DNA of 64,000 nt from Klebsiella pneumoniae (GTDB lineage: Bacteria > Pseudomonadota > Gammaproteobacteria > Steroidobacterales > Steroidobacteraceae): the NCBI GenBank assembly GCA_945873095.1, contig CAMCBU010000001.1:1-64000 (forward strand), read 5' to 3'. The translations under genes and the position numbers were made by a program. The notes under the pieces are model-generated. The model saw only the letters and a list, made by a program, of their open reading frames with translations. It was not told the origin of the DNA and made no database searches. Each line of letters starts with the position of its first letter. The first letter of the stretch is position 1. This document shows positions 14,546 through 23,263 of the stretch, one piece after another.

Positions 14546-16636
14546 ATGTCATATCGATTGGGTGTTGACGTCGGCGGCACGTTCACGGACCTGCTGCTAG
14601 TTCATGAAAAGTCGGGCCAAGTGTGGACCGCTAAGGTGCCTTCGACACCGGCCGATCAGTCGATCGGCGTGTTGAACGGAATCCAGAGGGTCTGCGAACG
14701 CGCGGGCATCGATCCTAAGCAGATCGATCACGTGATGCATGGTACGACCGTCGCGACCAACACCGTGCTGACGGGCACTGGTGCGAAGGTGGGCTTGGTC
14801 ACGACCAAGGGCTATCGGCAGGTGTTGCAGATCGCGCGCTCTTACGTGCCGGGCGGTCTCGGTGGCTGGATCATCTACAACAAATCGCTGCCGATGGCGC
14901 CACTCGCATGCACCATCGAAGCGGACGAGCGGGTCAGCGCCAAGGGCGAGATCGTGCGCAAGCTCGACGAGAAGGCGCTGCGCGTGAGCCTGCGCTCGCT
15001 CAAAAAGCAGAATATCGAAGCGCTCACGATTTCGTTGATCAACTCGTTCGCGAACACCGCGCACGAGCAGCGCGTTCGCGAGATCGCGATCGAAGAGCTG
15101 CCCGGCATGCCCGTGTCGATTTCTTCGGACGTCGTTCCCGAGATGCAGGAGTACGAGCGCACGGTGACCACCGTCGCCAATTCTTACGTGCGTCCGCGCG
15201 TCGATCGCTACGTCAAGAATCTCAAGGCCAAGCTCGGTCAGGTCGCCGACAAGGTCAAGCTGCACATTTTGCGCTCAGATGGTGGTCTCGCCTCGGCGCA
15301 GTCGGCTGCGGATTACCCGGTCAATTTGTTGATGTCCGGTCCCGCCGGTGGCGTGACGGGTGCGTTGTGGGTCGCCAAGCAGGCGGGTTTTCCCAACCTG
15401 CTCACTGTGGACGTCGGTGGAACCTCGACCGACGTGGCGCTGATTCAGGGCGGTCAACCGCGCCTGCGTCGCGAGACGACGGTCGGCGACGTCACGGTTC
15501 GCGCCTCGTCGGTGGATATCCGTACGGTGGGTGCGGGCGGTGGCTCGATTGCCCACGTACCGGAACTCACCAAGGCACTGCGCGTCGGCCCCCAATCGGC
15601 CGGTGCCGATCCGGGTCCGGCTGCCTACAACCGCGGCGGCACGGAGCCGACCGTGGCCGATGCGAATATCGTGCTTGGCTATTTGCCCGAAATGCAAAAG
15701 CTCGGTGGCGACATGGAACTGCGTCGCGACCTCTCGCAGATCGCCGTCAAGAAGGTCGGTGACGCCTTGGGCCTCAAGGTGAAAGATGCGGCTCAAGGTA
15801 TCTACAACATCGTCAACGAGAACATGGTGGGTGCACTGCGTCTCGTGTCGGTGGAGCAGGGCTACGATCCGCGCGACTATGCACTGATCGCCTTTGGTGG
15901 CGCCGGTCCGATCCACGCCAATGCCTTGTCGCGGCTGCTCGGTTCGTGGCCGTCGATCATTCCGCCGGGCCCCGGTGTGCTCTGCGCACTCGGTGATGCC
16001 ACCACGGCAGTTCGTGACGAACGCGCGCGAACTTACGTGCGTCAGTTTTCCGAGACGTCCGCCAAAGAAATCGAGAAGATCCTCAAGGAACTCGCGACCG
16101 ACGCGTCCAAGGGCATCGAGGCCGAGGGCGTCAAAAAGTCGGAGATGACCACGAGCTATCAGGTCGATCTGCGTTATCACGGCCAGGGTCTGCGTCTGAC
16201 GGTCGAAGTCGACCTGAAGGATCTGCAGAAGAAGGGTCTGAAGTCGATCAGCGACAAGTTCGACGCCGAGCACAAGCGCCTCTTCACCTTCGCGCTGCCG
16301 CTCGAGCACGAGCTCGTCACGCTGCGCTCAGCGGTGCAGGGCCAAGGCATCAAGATCAAGCGTCAGCTACTCAAGAGCGGCGGCTCGAATCCGAAGGCCG
16401 CGATCGTCGGCAAGCAGAAGTCCTACATGGACGGCAAGGACGTGACGGCCACCGTCTACGCTCGCGGCAAGCTGCAAGCCGGCAACAAGATCGCAGGTCC
16501 CGCGATCGTGATGGAAATGGACTCGACGTCGGTGATCCTGCCGAAGCACACCGGCCACGTCGATAAGTCTGGCTGCATCCTGATCTACCCCGACAACCAC
16601 AAGGCGCCCAAGAAGGCAGCCTCGAAGAGGAAGTAA
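14546..16636 (+). CDS. hyuA: Hydantoinase/oxoprolinase-family subunit A
   Basis: ATP-dependent ring-opening amidohydrolase (N-methylhydantoinase, 5-oxoprolinase, caprolactamase) subunit, 696 residues, normal for the family. ASKHA-type nucleotide motifs are visible: GVDVGGTFTDLLL at the N-terminus, HGTTVATNTVL and TVDVGGTSTDVALI. AAGGGGGG precedes the ATG. The C-terminus is a basic Lys/Ala tail (KAPKKAASKRK). hyuB follows after three bases. Acetone and acetophenone carboxylase subunits belong to the same superfamily, so ATP-dependent carboxylation is an alternative, but neighbouring amidohydrolases favour ring opening. Confidence 0.92.
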   Translation: MSYRLGVDVGGTFTDLLLVHEKSGQVWTAKVPSTPADQSIGVLNGIQRVCERAGIDPKQIDHVMHGTTVATNTVLTGTGAKVGLVTTKGYRQVLQIARSYVPGGLGGWIIYNKSLPMAPLACTIEADERVSAKGEIVRKLDEKALRVSLRSLKKQNIEALTISLINSFANTAHEQRVREIAIEELPGMPVSISSDVVPEMQEYERTVTTVANSYVRPRVDRYVKNLKAKLGQVADKVKLHILRSDGGLASAQSAADYPVNLLMSGPAGGVTGALWVAKQAGFPNLLTVDVGGTSTDVALIQGGQPRLRRETTVGDVTVRASSVDIRTVGAGGGSIAHVPELTKALRVGPQSAGADPGPAAYNRGGTEPTVADANIVLGYLPEMQKLGGDMELRRDLSQIAVKKVGDALGLKVKDAAQGIYNIVNENMVGALRLVSVEQGYDPRDYALIAFGGAGPIHANALSRLLGSWPSIIPPGPGVLCALGDATTAVRDERARTYVRQFSETSAKEIEKILKELATDASKGIEAEGVKKSEMTTSYQVDLRYHGQGLRLTVEVDLKDLQKKGLKSISDKFDAEHKRLFTFALPLEHELVTLRSAVQGQGIKIKRQLLKSGGSNPKAAIVGKQKSYMDGKDVTATVYARGKLQAGNKIAGPAIVMEMDSTSVILPKHTGHVDKSGCILIYPDNHKAPKKAASKRK

Positions 16637-16639
16637 TCT

Positions 16640-18571
16640 ATGCCTGCAACTATCGTTCAGCGCAATAAAAAGCCTTTCAAGAAGGTCAAGGTCGACACCG
16701 TCACCATCGACATCATCGAGAGCGCACTGCGCAATGCGCGTTACGAGATGGACACGGTGCTGTTCCGCACGGCGATGTCGCCGGGCATTCGCGAGCAGCA
16801 TGACGAGTTCCCGATGATCGCCAACACCGACGGCAAAATGGTCGTCGGCCAGTTCGGCTCGTTCATCTGGGGCTTCATGAAGGGCTACGACGGCACCGTC
16901 GAGGAGGGCGATATCTTCCTGACCTCCGACCCGTACTCGGTCAACGGCGCCATCAGCCATGCCAACGACTGGTTGATGTTGATGCCCGTTTATCGCGGTG
17001 GTCGCATCATCGCTTGGGCGGCGATGTTCGGTCACATGACGGACGTGGGTGGCAAGGTCCCGGGTTCTTTGCCGACCGACGGCACCACGATCTACGAGGA
17101 CGGCATCGTCGTGCCGCCGACGAAGATCTTCAGGGCCGGCAAGCTCAATGAGGACGTGCTGCGCGTCGTGCTGCACAATTGCCGCCTGCCGGAGTGGAAC
17201 CTCTCGGATTTCAACGCGATCACGGCCGCGCTGCGCACCGCAGCGGCGCGCTGCGTCGAGATCTCCGAGCGCTTTGGCGACGACGTGTTCTATTCGGCCA
17301 TGGACGCCATGCTCGATCGCAACAAGCGTGCGATGCGGGCTCTGATTCGTCAGAACGTGCCGGAAGCGAAGCAATTCTTTGAAGACTACATCTGCGACGA
17401 CGGTCTCAACATGGGGCCCTATCGCATCAAGTGCAGCATGTGGCGCGAAGGTGACAAGTGCATCTTCGACTTCACGGGTACCGATCCGCAGTCGATTTCT
17501 TCGATCAACTTCTTGTTGAACGAAGAAATGTTCAAGATGTTCGCGGGCATCTACATGATCATGGTCTTCGACCCGCAAATCCTCTTCAACGACGGGTTCT
17601 ACGACCTGATGGAAGTGCGCATTCCGCCCGGCTCACTGCTCAAGCCTTTGAAGCCCGCTGCGCTCTCCTGCCGTACGCACGCCCTCGGCCGTATCTTCGA
17701 CATCTTGGCCGGATTGCTCGGCCAGGGTAATCCCGACTTCATGTGCGGTGCCGGCTTCTCGGACAGCCCGCACTTCATGTATTCGGGCTACGACAAGAAC
17801 GGCGAGTGGTATCAGCTCTACCAGATCACCTTCGGTGGGATTCCGGGTAAGCCCTTCGGTGACGGTCCCGACGGTCACTCGCTGTGGCCCTCGTTTACCA
17901 ACGTGCCGAACGAGTTCCTCGAGAGCTACTTCCCGCTGCGCATCGACATTTACGAGACCATCGCGGACACCGGCGGCGCCGGCAAGAACCGTGGCGGCAA
18001 CGGTCTGCGTATCGGCTACCGCTTCCTCGAGCCGGGCGAGATTTCGATCCACGACGATCGTTGGCTCACTTATCCCTGGGGTGCCAATGGCGGTGAGCCC
18101 GGTGCCCGTAGTCGCAAACTCCTGCAGCGCGCCAACGGCACCGAGGAGTTGCTCCCGTCGAAGATCGACCACGTCAAAGTGGAAGCGGGCGACCTGTTGA
18201 TCGCCGACACCTGGGGTGGCGGCGGTTGGGGTGACCCACTGGAACGCGACGCCAAGCAAGTGGCGTTCGATGTCGTCGCGGGTCTCGTGACCGCCGAGGG
18301 CGCCAAGCGCTATGGCGTCATCGTCGATGCGGACGGCAATGTCGATGAGTCGGGGACTGCCAGTCTGCGCAAGCAGATGGCCAGCAAGCGTGGCAAGAAG
18401 AAGATCTTTGATCGCGGATTCGAGTCGATCGAGGAGCTCAAGTCGCGCTGCAAGGCCGAGACGGGCTTTGATCCGCCGGCTACGCCGCGCTTCACCAAGT
18501 GGGCTGCCGTGGCTGCCGAGGCGATGAAGCGCGCCGAAGCCGCTGCGAAGAAGGGCTCGAAGGCCGCCTGA
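16640..18571 (+). CDS. hyuB: Hydantoinase/oxoprolinase-family subunit B
   Basis: Partner of HyuA, 643 residues, somewhat longer than many HyuB proteins. Typical segments: FRTAMSPGIREQHDEFPMIA, FLTSDPYSVNGAISHANDW and MFGHMTDVGGKVPGS (conserved Asp/His metal-type positions), and a late GGNGLRIGYRFLEPGE. Both ends are Lys-rich: QRNKKPFKKVKV at the start and a KRAEAAAKKGSKAA tail, an echo of the basic tail of HyuA. It ends 29 bases before an intrinsic terminator. Confidence 0.92.
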   Translation: MPATIVQRNKKPFKKVKVDTVTIDIIESALRNARYEMDTVLFRTAMSPGIREQHDEFPMIANTDGKMVVGQFGSFIWGFMKGYDGTVEEGDIFLTSDPYSVNGAISHANDWLMLMPVYRGGRIIAWAAMFGHMTDVGGKVPGSLPTDGTTIYEDGIVVPPTKIFRAGKLNEDVLRVVLHNCRLPEWNLSDFNAITAALRTAAARCVEISERFGDDVFYSAMDAMLDRNKRAMRALIRQNVPEAKQFFEDYICDDGLNMGPYRIKCSMWREGDKCIFDFTGTDPQSISSINFLLNEEMFKMFAGIYMIMVFDPQILFNDGFYDLMEVRIPPGSLLKPLKPAALSCRTHALGRIFDILAGLLGQGNPDFMCGAGFSDSPHFMYSGYDKNGEWYQLYQITFGGIPGKPFGDGPDGHSLWPSFTNVPNEFLESYFPLRIDIYETIADTGGAGKNRGGNGLRIGYRFLEPGEISIHDDRWLTYPWGANGGEPGARSRKLLQRANGTEELLPSKIDHVKVEAGDLLIADTWGGGGWGDPLERDAKQVAFDVVAGLVTAEGAKRYGVIVDADGNVDESGTASLRKQMASKRGKKKIFDRGFESIEELKSRCKAETGFDPPATPRFTKWAAVAAEAMKRAEAAAKKGSKAA

Positions 18572-18600
18572 GGTCTTGAGCCTGACCAGGCCGCGAACGA

Positions 18601-18641
18601 AAGTCCTCGCATCAGAGTATGGTGCGGGGACTTTTTCTTTT
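18601..18641 (+). terminator. Intrinsic terminator after hyuB
   Basis: An 11-bp stem with one T-G wobble (18601-18611 with 18623-18633) is followed by a T-rich run (18632-18641). A strong GGGGGAG ribosome-binding site for the next gene begins about 26 bases later, so distal genes may be expressed at a lower level by read-through. Confidence 0.8.
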
Positions 18642-18676
18642 GTGCAGACTCGTGAGAACGTCTAGCGGGGGAGAGC

Positions 18677-19306
18677 ATGACGGACAAGTACCTCGGAGTG
18701 GGTTACGCCAGCAGCCAGATCGGGTTTGGGCGTCGGGCGGCTGTGCTGGTGGTCGATTGGCAAGTCGCCTTCACCGACCCGCGCTTCGAGCTTGGCGGTC
18801 TCGAGCGACTGCATCAGGCGCGCGACAACACGGCAGGCTTCTTGAAGCTCGCCCGAGAACACGGTCTGCCGGTCGCCGCGTGCTACACGGCTTACTGCAG
18901 CAGCAAGGATATGCCGCTCTGGAAAGTCGCCGCCGTTCGTAACGAATTTTTCTACGGCCACGAGTGTACGCGCATGGATCCGAAGATCCATGATCCAGCG
19001 GACTTCACCTATTGCAAGAATGCACCGTCGATGTTCTTCCAGACGCCGTTGATCACTTTTTTGGTCAAAGAAAACATCGACACCGTGTTGATCACCGGTT
19101 GCACGACGAGCGGCTGCGTGCGCGCCACGATCGTCGATGCCTTCTCCTATGGCTTTCGGGTGCAAGTGCTCGCCGATTGTTGCGGTGATGCCGAGGAGGG
19201 GCCGCACAACGACACCCTGCGCGATGTCGGTCGGCGCTATGCCGATATCACCGACCGAGCTTCGGTGGAGGCGTGGATACGTGCCACCGACAACCGCGGT
19301 CACTGA
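18677..19306 (+). CDS. N-carbamoylsarcosine amidase-like cysteine hydrolase
   Basis: A 209-residue isochorismatase-superfamily hydrolase. The triad is intact: Asp in VLVVDWQVAF, Lys in TYCKNAPSMFFQT and Cys in TTSGCVRATIVDAF. The TSGCVRA pattern and the hyuAB neighbours recall the creatinine route, in which an ATP-dependent N-methylhydantoinase makes N-carbamoylsarcosine and this enzyme type hydrolyses it to sarcosine, CO2 and ammonia. A related ureido or amide product is equally possible. GGGGGAG lies seven bases upstream of the ATG. Confidence 0.88.
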   Translation: MTDKYLGVGYASSQIGFGRRAAVLVVDWQVAFTDPRFELGGLERLHQARDNTAGFLKLAREHGLPVAACYTAYCSSKDMPLWKVAAVRNEFFYGHECTRMDPKIHDPADFTYCKNAPSMFFQTPLITFLVKENIDTVLITGCTTSGCVRATIVDAFSYGFRVQVLADCCGDAEEGPHNDTLRDVGRRYADITDRASVEAWIRATDNRGH

Positions 19307-21479
19307 AGCCGTGACTCTCGAAAATCGGCAACGTCGTCGTCTCCTGCAAGCGGCTGTCGCTGTCAGCGGTGGTCTCTTGCTGCGCAGCATGCCAGCGGCC
19401 GCCCGAGTCGATGTGTCGACCCGCTTTAGCGTCTATCTCGAGATCACACCGGCGGGACGCATCCGCATCACGAGCCCGCAATCGGAAATGGGCCAAGGTA
19501 TCCACGATGCGCTCGCGAAAATTCTTGCCGAAGAGCTCGAGGCGCGTTGGGAGGACGTCGAGATCCTTTCGCCGACGGCCGACGATGCGTTGATCAATCC
19601 CATCACCCGTCGTCATCGCACTGCCGCAAGCGAGTCGGTCGTGATCTATCGCGACGTCATGCGTCGGATGGGCGCGAGTGCGCGCATGATGCTGCAGCAA
19701 GCCGCCGCGGAGCGATGGCAAGTCGATCTCGGCGAGTGCCGCGCCGAAGCATCGGCAATCCATCATGCCGCCTCGCAACGGCGCCTTGGTTACGACGTGC
19801 TCGCGCCGCTGGCGGCGAAACTACCCGTCCCGGAGAGCCCGATTTTCAAGCCGCACGAAGCCTATCGCTTGGTCGGTCACTCGACGCCGCGCAAAGACAC
19901 GCCTGCCAAAGTCACCGGACGCGCCGTCTACGGCATCGACGTGCAGTCGCCCGGCATGCTTTACGCGGCCTTGCGTCGCTCGCCGCAGGTGGCTTCACGG
20001 GTTAAGTCCTTTGATCGCGCTGCCGCGCTCGCGCAGCGCGGCGTCGTCGACGCCTTCGAGATCGACGAGGGCGTCGCCATTGTCGCCGACTCGACTTGGA
20101 GCGCCTGGCGAGCAGCCAAAGAAATCGCCGTCGAGTTCGACGAAACGCCCGCCGAGGCCTTCGATAGTGAAGCTCTGCGCAACACTATGCGGGCCGCGCT
20201 CGATGCCGACGACGAGGCACGTCTCGGCCGTGCACTGAGTGGCCCGCCCTACGATCGAGCGGCAACTTTGGCGGCGCTGTCCGCGGCGCCGCGCCGAGCC
20301 GAGTGGGTTTACGAAGTGCCGTTCCTCGCACACGCCGCACTCGAGCCGCTGTGCGCCACGGCCGTGGTGCATGCCGATCGCGCCGAGGTCTGGGCACCCA
20401 CACAGCAACCGGATCGGTGTCGCGATGCCATCGCCGCGATCACCGGCTTGCCGCGCGAGCGCTGTATTTTGCATGTCACCTTGTTGGGTGGCGGCTTTGG
20501 TCGAAAATGGGAAACGGACTTCGTGCGACAAACCGTCACCATCGCGCGCGAGTTGGCGCGCCGGCGACCCGGCACACCCGTCAAGCTCACTTGGACGCGA
20601 GAGCAGGATTTTCTGCACGATCGATTCCGACCAGCGCATATGGCGCGCTCGCGAGCGGGCCTGAGCGAGGAGGGTCGTCTGCTCGCGTTGCATAGCCGAA
20701 TCACCGGCCCGAGCATCTTCACGTTCCAAAAGCGCAATCTGCCGCCGGGCGTCGCCGATCCCTTCGCCAGCGGATTGTTGATCAACGATTTTTATCGAAT
20801 GCCGGTTCGACTCGCCGACTATGTCGAGACCAAAGCGCCAGTTCCGATCGGAACATGGCGCTCGGTCGCGCAGTCGCAAAACGGTTTCTTCTCCGAAAGC
20901 ACCATCGACGATATCGCAACCACCACGCGACGCGACCCGCTCGCCCTGCGACGCGAGCTGTGTGCACACGATCCCAGAGCACTCGCCGTGCTCGAGCGCG
21001 CTGCGCAGTTGGCACAGTGGGATCGTCCGCTACCCAAAGGGCGCGGTCGCGGCATCTCGTTGAGTATTGCCTACGGATCGTACTGCGCCGAAGTCGTCGA
21101 GGTCCGAGTCTCGGCGCAGCGGGTGCGAATCGAGAGAATCACCGCCGTATTCGATTGTGGCTTGATGATCGATCCGGGCACGGTCGATGCACAGATCTCG
21201 GGCGGCATCGTCTTTGGGCTCTCTGCGGCCATCGACGGTGAGATCCGCTTCGTCCAAGGAGCCGCAACCGCGCAAAACTTCGACTCGGCGCCGGTGCTGC
21301 GCATGTCGCAGATGCCGAGCATCAAGGTGGAACTGCTGCGTACCGATCATCCCCCCGGTGGTGCGGGTGAAGCCAGTGTTCCCGGAGTCGCGCCAGCGCT
21401 CGCCGGTGCCATCCATGCGGCTACCGGTCAGCGGCCTCGTCGCTTACCGCTCGTTGCCGACGGTTGGAAGTTCACGTGA
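19281..21479 (+). CDS. Molybdopterin-binding subunit of a xanthine dehydrogenase-family hydroxylase (IorB-like)
   Basis: Large subunit of a molybdenum hydroxylase that inserts water-derived oxygen next to a ring nitrogen or oxidises aldehydes, 732 residues from GTG 19281. That start has GGAGG nine bases upstream and overlaps the amidase gene; GTG 19311 is an alternative. The N-terminus RQRRRLLQAAVAVSGGLLL is Tat-like, as in isoquinoline 1-oxidoreductase beta subunits. Moco-binding stretches include SEMGQGIHDAL, LLGGGFGRKWE, DCGLMIDPGTVDAQISGG and the catalytic Glu in GGAGEASVPGVAPAL. No [2Fe-2S] small subunit gene is present in the window, so the electron-transfer partner must come from elsewhere. 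Confidence 0.9.
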   Translation: MPPTTAVTEAVTLENRQRRRLLQAAVAVSGGLLLRSMPAAARVDVSTRFSVYLEITPAGRIRITSPQSEMGQGIHDALAKILAEELEARWEDVEILSPTADDALINPITRRHRTAASESVVIYRDVMRRMGASARMMLQQAAAERWQVDLGECRAEASAIHHAASQRRLGYDVLAPLAAKLPVPESPIFKPHEAYRLVGHSTPRKDTPAKVTGRAVYGIDVQSPGMLYAALRRSPQVASRVKSFDRAAALAQRGVVDAFEIDEGVAIVADSTWSAWRAAKEIAVEFDETPAEAFDSEALRNTMRAALDADDEARLGRALSGPPYDRAATLAALSAAPRRAEWVYEVPFLAHAALEPLCATAVVHADRAEVWAPTQQPDRCRDAIAAITGLPRERCILHVTLLGGGFGRKWETDFVRQTVTIARELARRRPGTPVKLTWTREQDFLHDRFRPAHMARSRAGLSEEGRLLALHSRITGPSIFTFQKRNLPPGVADPFASGLLINDFYRMPVRLADYVETKAPVPIGTWRSVAQSQNGFFSESTIDDIATTTRRDPLALRRELCAHDPRALAVLERAAQLAQWDRPLPKGRGRGISLSIAYGSYCAEVVEVRVSAQRVRIERITAVFDCGLMIDPGTVDAQISGGIVFGLSAAIDGEIRFVQGAATAQNFDSAPVLRMSQMPSIKVELLRTDHPPGGAGEASVPGVAPALAGAIHAATGQRPRRLPLVADGWKFT

Positions 21480-22912
21480 GTTTGCAGCGGACCGGCTTCT
21501 GGCTGGGCGCGAGTCTCTTTTCTTTGATGCTGCTGTGGCCGGCGCCGGAGGGCTTATCGCTCGAAGGCTGGCGCGTAGCCGCGCTCACGGTACTGATCGG
21601 TTGCTGGTGGTTCACCGAGGCGGTGCCCGTGACGCTCACGGGTAGCCTGCCGTTTTTGTTGTTGCCGCTACTGGGGGTCTCGAAGGCCGATGCGGTTGCC
21701 GGGCAATACATGTCACCGGTGCTTTTCCTGATTCTCGGCGGCACACTCATCGGCGCTGCTTTCGAAAAATGGAATCTGCACCGACGGGTGGCGTTGTTCG
21801 TGGTGTCGCACGCGAACCCAGAGCCACGCTCTTTGCTGTTCGCCGTGATGGCGGTGACGGCCGTCGTCTCGATGTGGGTCAACAATTCGGCGACCACCGT
21901 CATGATGTTGCCGATCGCGCTTGCAGCCATCAGCGCCATCGTACCCAACCTCGATGCACCCGAGACGGATGGTCATCGACGCAACTTCGCTGCTGCCATG
22001 ATCCTCGGCATTTCGTTGGCTTCGAACATCGGCGGGTTCGCCACACCGATCGGTACGCCCGTGAACTCGATCGCGGTCGGCATCCTCGAGCGTAGCTTCG
22101 ATACCTCGATTTCTTTTGCGCAGTGGATGAGCTACGGCGTGCCGTTCATGTTGCTGATGCTGCCGATCACTTGGTGGACGCTGTGCCGGGTCACCTTACC
22201 GTTCCAATTCGATGGCGGCTCGCGTGACTCCATCCGGGCAGCGATCGGCGTCATGGGGCCGATGGGAACGCCAGAGAAGAGGGTGGTGATCGTCGTCACC
22301 GTGGTGGCGCTCGCTTGGGTCTTCCAGCCGTTCGTGGAACAACGAGTGCCGGGTATCACGGATGCCGGAATCGCGATCGCGGGAGCCTTGTTGCTGGCGC
22401 TACTGCCTTCCGGTTCGGCTGGCACGGATCAGCCACGTACGCTGCTCGAATGGGAGGATGCGAAGCGGGCCCCGTGGTATCTCATCCTGCTGCTCGGCGG
22501 CGGACTCGCGCTCGCTGATGCCGTCGTGAAATCGGGTCTGTCGGCGTGGCTTGCGCAGGCACTCGGCGCCGTGAGCGACTTACCCTTATTACCGATGCTG
22601 CTCGCGATCGCTCTGCTCTGCGCACTGATCACCGAGGCTGCGAGCAACGTCGCCACCGCCACGATCTTCATGCCGATCGCGGCGAGCCTCGCCCTCGGTG
22701 CGGGTTATGACCCAGTGCTCGCGGCACTGGCGGCCGCGATGGCGGCCAATCTCGGCTTTGCGAATCCCGCGGCGACCTCATCCAACGCGCTCGTCTACTC
22801 GACCGGTCGTATCCCGATCACGGCGATGCTGAAAGCCGGTTTGCTGGTCGATCTTGCCGGCGCGATCACCATTGCCGCCGTGTGTCTGTGGATCGTCCCC
22901 GCCGTGCTGTAA
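21476..22912 (+). CDS. DASS/SLC13-family anion permease
   Basis: Sodium- or proton-coupled dicarboxylate or sulfate transporter of the inner membrane, 478 residues with about 11-12 hydrophobic segments. Both pseudo-symmetric SNT-type motifs are present: MWVNNSATTVMM in the first half and TEAASNVATATIFMP in the second. GTG 21476 overlaps the previous stop as GTGA and has GGAAG upstream; ATG 21464 is an alternative. Its place at the end of the ring-opening operon suggests import of a substrate or exchange of a dicarboxylate product. Confidence 0.9.
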   Translation: MSLQRTGFWLGASLFSLMLLWPAPEGLSLEGWRVAALTVLIGCWWFTEAVPVTLTGSLPFLLLPLLGVSKADAVAGQYMSPVLFLILGGTLIGAAFEKWNLHRRVALFVVSHANPEPRSLLFAVMAVTAVVSMWVNNSATTVMMLPIALAAISAIVPNLDAPETDGHRRNFAAAMILGISLASNIGGFATPIGTPVNSIAVGILERSFDTSISFAQWMSYGVPFMLLMLPITWWTLCRVTLPFQFDGGSRDSIRAAIGVMGPMGTPEKRVVIVVTVVALAWVFQPFVEQRVPGITDAGIAIAGALLLALLPSGSAGTDQPRTLLEWEDAKRAPWYLILLLGGGLALADAVVKSGLSAWLAQALGAVSDLPLLPMLLAIALLCALITEAASNVATATIFMPIAASLALGAGYDPVLAALAAAMAANLGFANPAATSSNALVYSTGRIPITAMLKAGLLVDLAGAITIAAVCLWIVPAVL

Positions 22913-22915
22913 GCG

Positions 22916-23251
22916 ATGAGTTTCTACCCACTGCTCGTCGCGCTGTTGGCTTGGAGCGCGGCGACCGCCGCGGCACTCACACCCGGTCGAGTCAAGCGGC
23001 CGGCGGCGATGTTCGTCGCGATGCACGTCATCGCGGTCGGTGCGGTGACCGCGCTCGTGGCCACACAGACCATCCATTGGGGTGCACTGGTCTTGCCGCT
23101 GGCGACCTTGCGCAGCGTGTTCGGCGTGGCCAACGATTGGCCGAGCGAGGATGCCGAGGCGACGGCGCGGGTTCGTGGCATTGCGATCAAGGTCCCGCTC
23201 GTCGGCCTCGGGTGGGTCTTGGGCTGGGCGGTCGCAGGTACGGCTGGATAG
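22916..23251 (+). CDS. Small membrane protein of unknown function
   Basis: A 111-residue, Ala/Val-rich protein with about three hydrophobic segments (4-22, 31-50, 55-68) plus a Gly-rich hydrophobic C-terminal end, and a short hydrophilic stretch NDWPSEDAEATARVR. It begins three bases after the DASS permease stop, so it is the last gene of the plus operon. No family recognised; an accessory of the permease is possible. Confidence 0.65.
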   Translation: MSFYPLLVALLAWSAATAAALTPGRVKRPAAMFVAMHVIAVGAVTALVATQTIHWGALVLPLATLRSVFGVANDWPSEDAEATARVRGIAIKVPLVGLGWVLGWAVAGTAG

Positions 23252-23263
23252 GCGGTCGGACGT

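Noticed and set aside
15275-17578. Two long minus-strand frames (344 and 403 codons)
   Set aside because: Antisense to hyuA and hyuB, both strongly supported by family motifs; His/Arg-rich translation is typical of a shadow.
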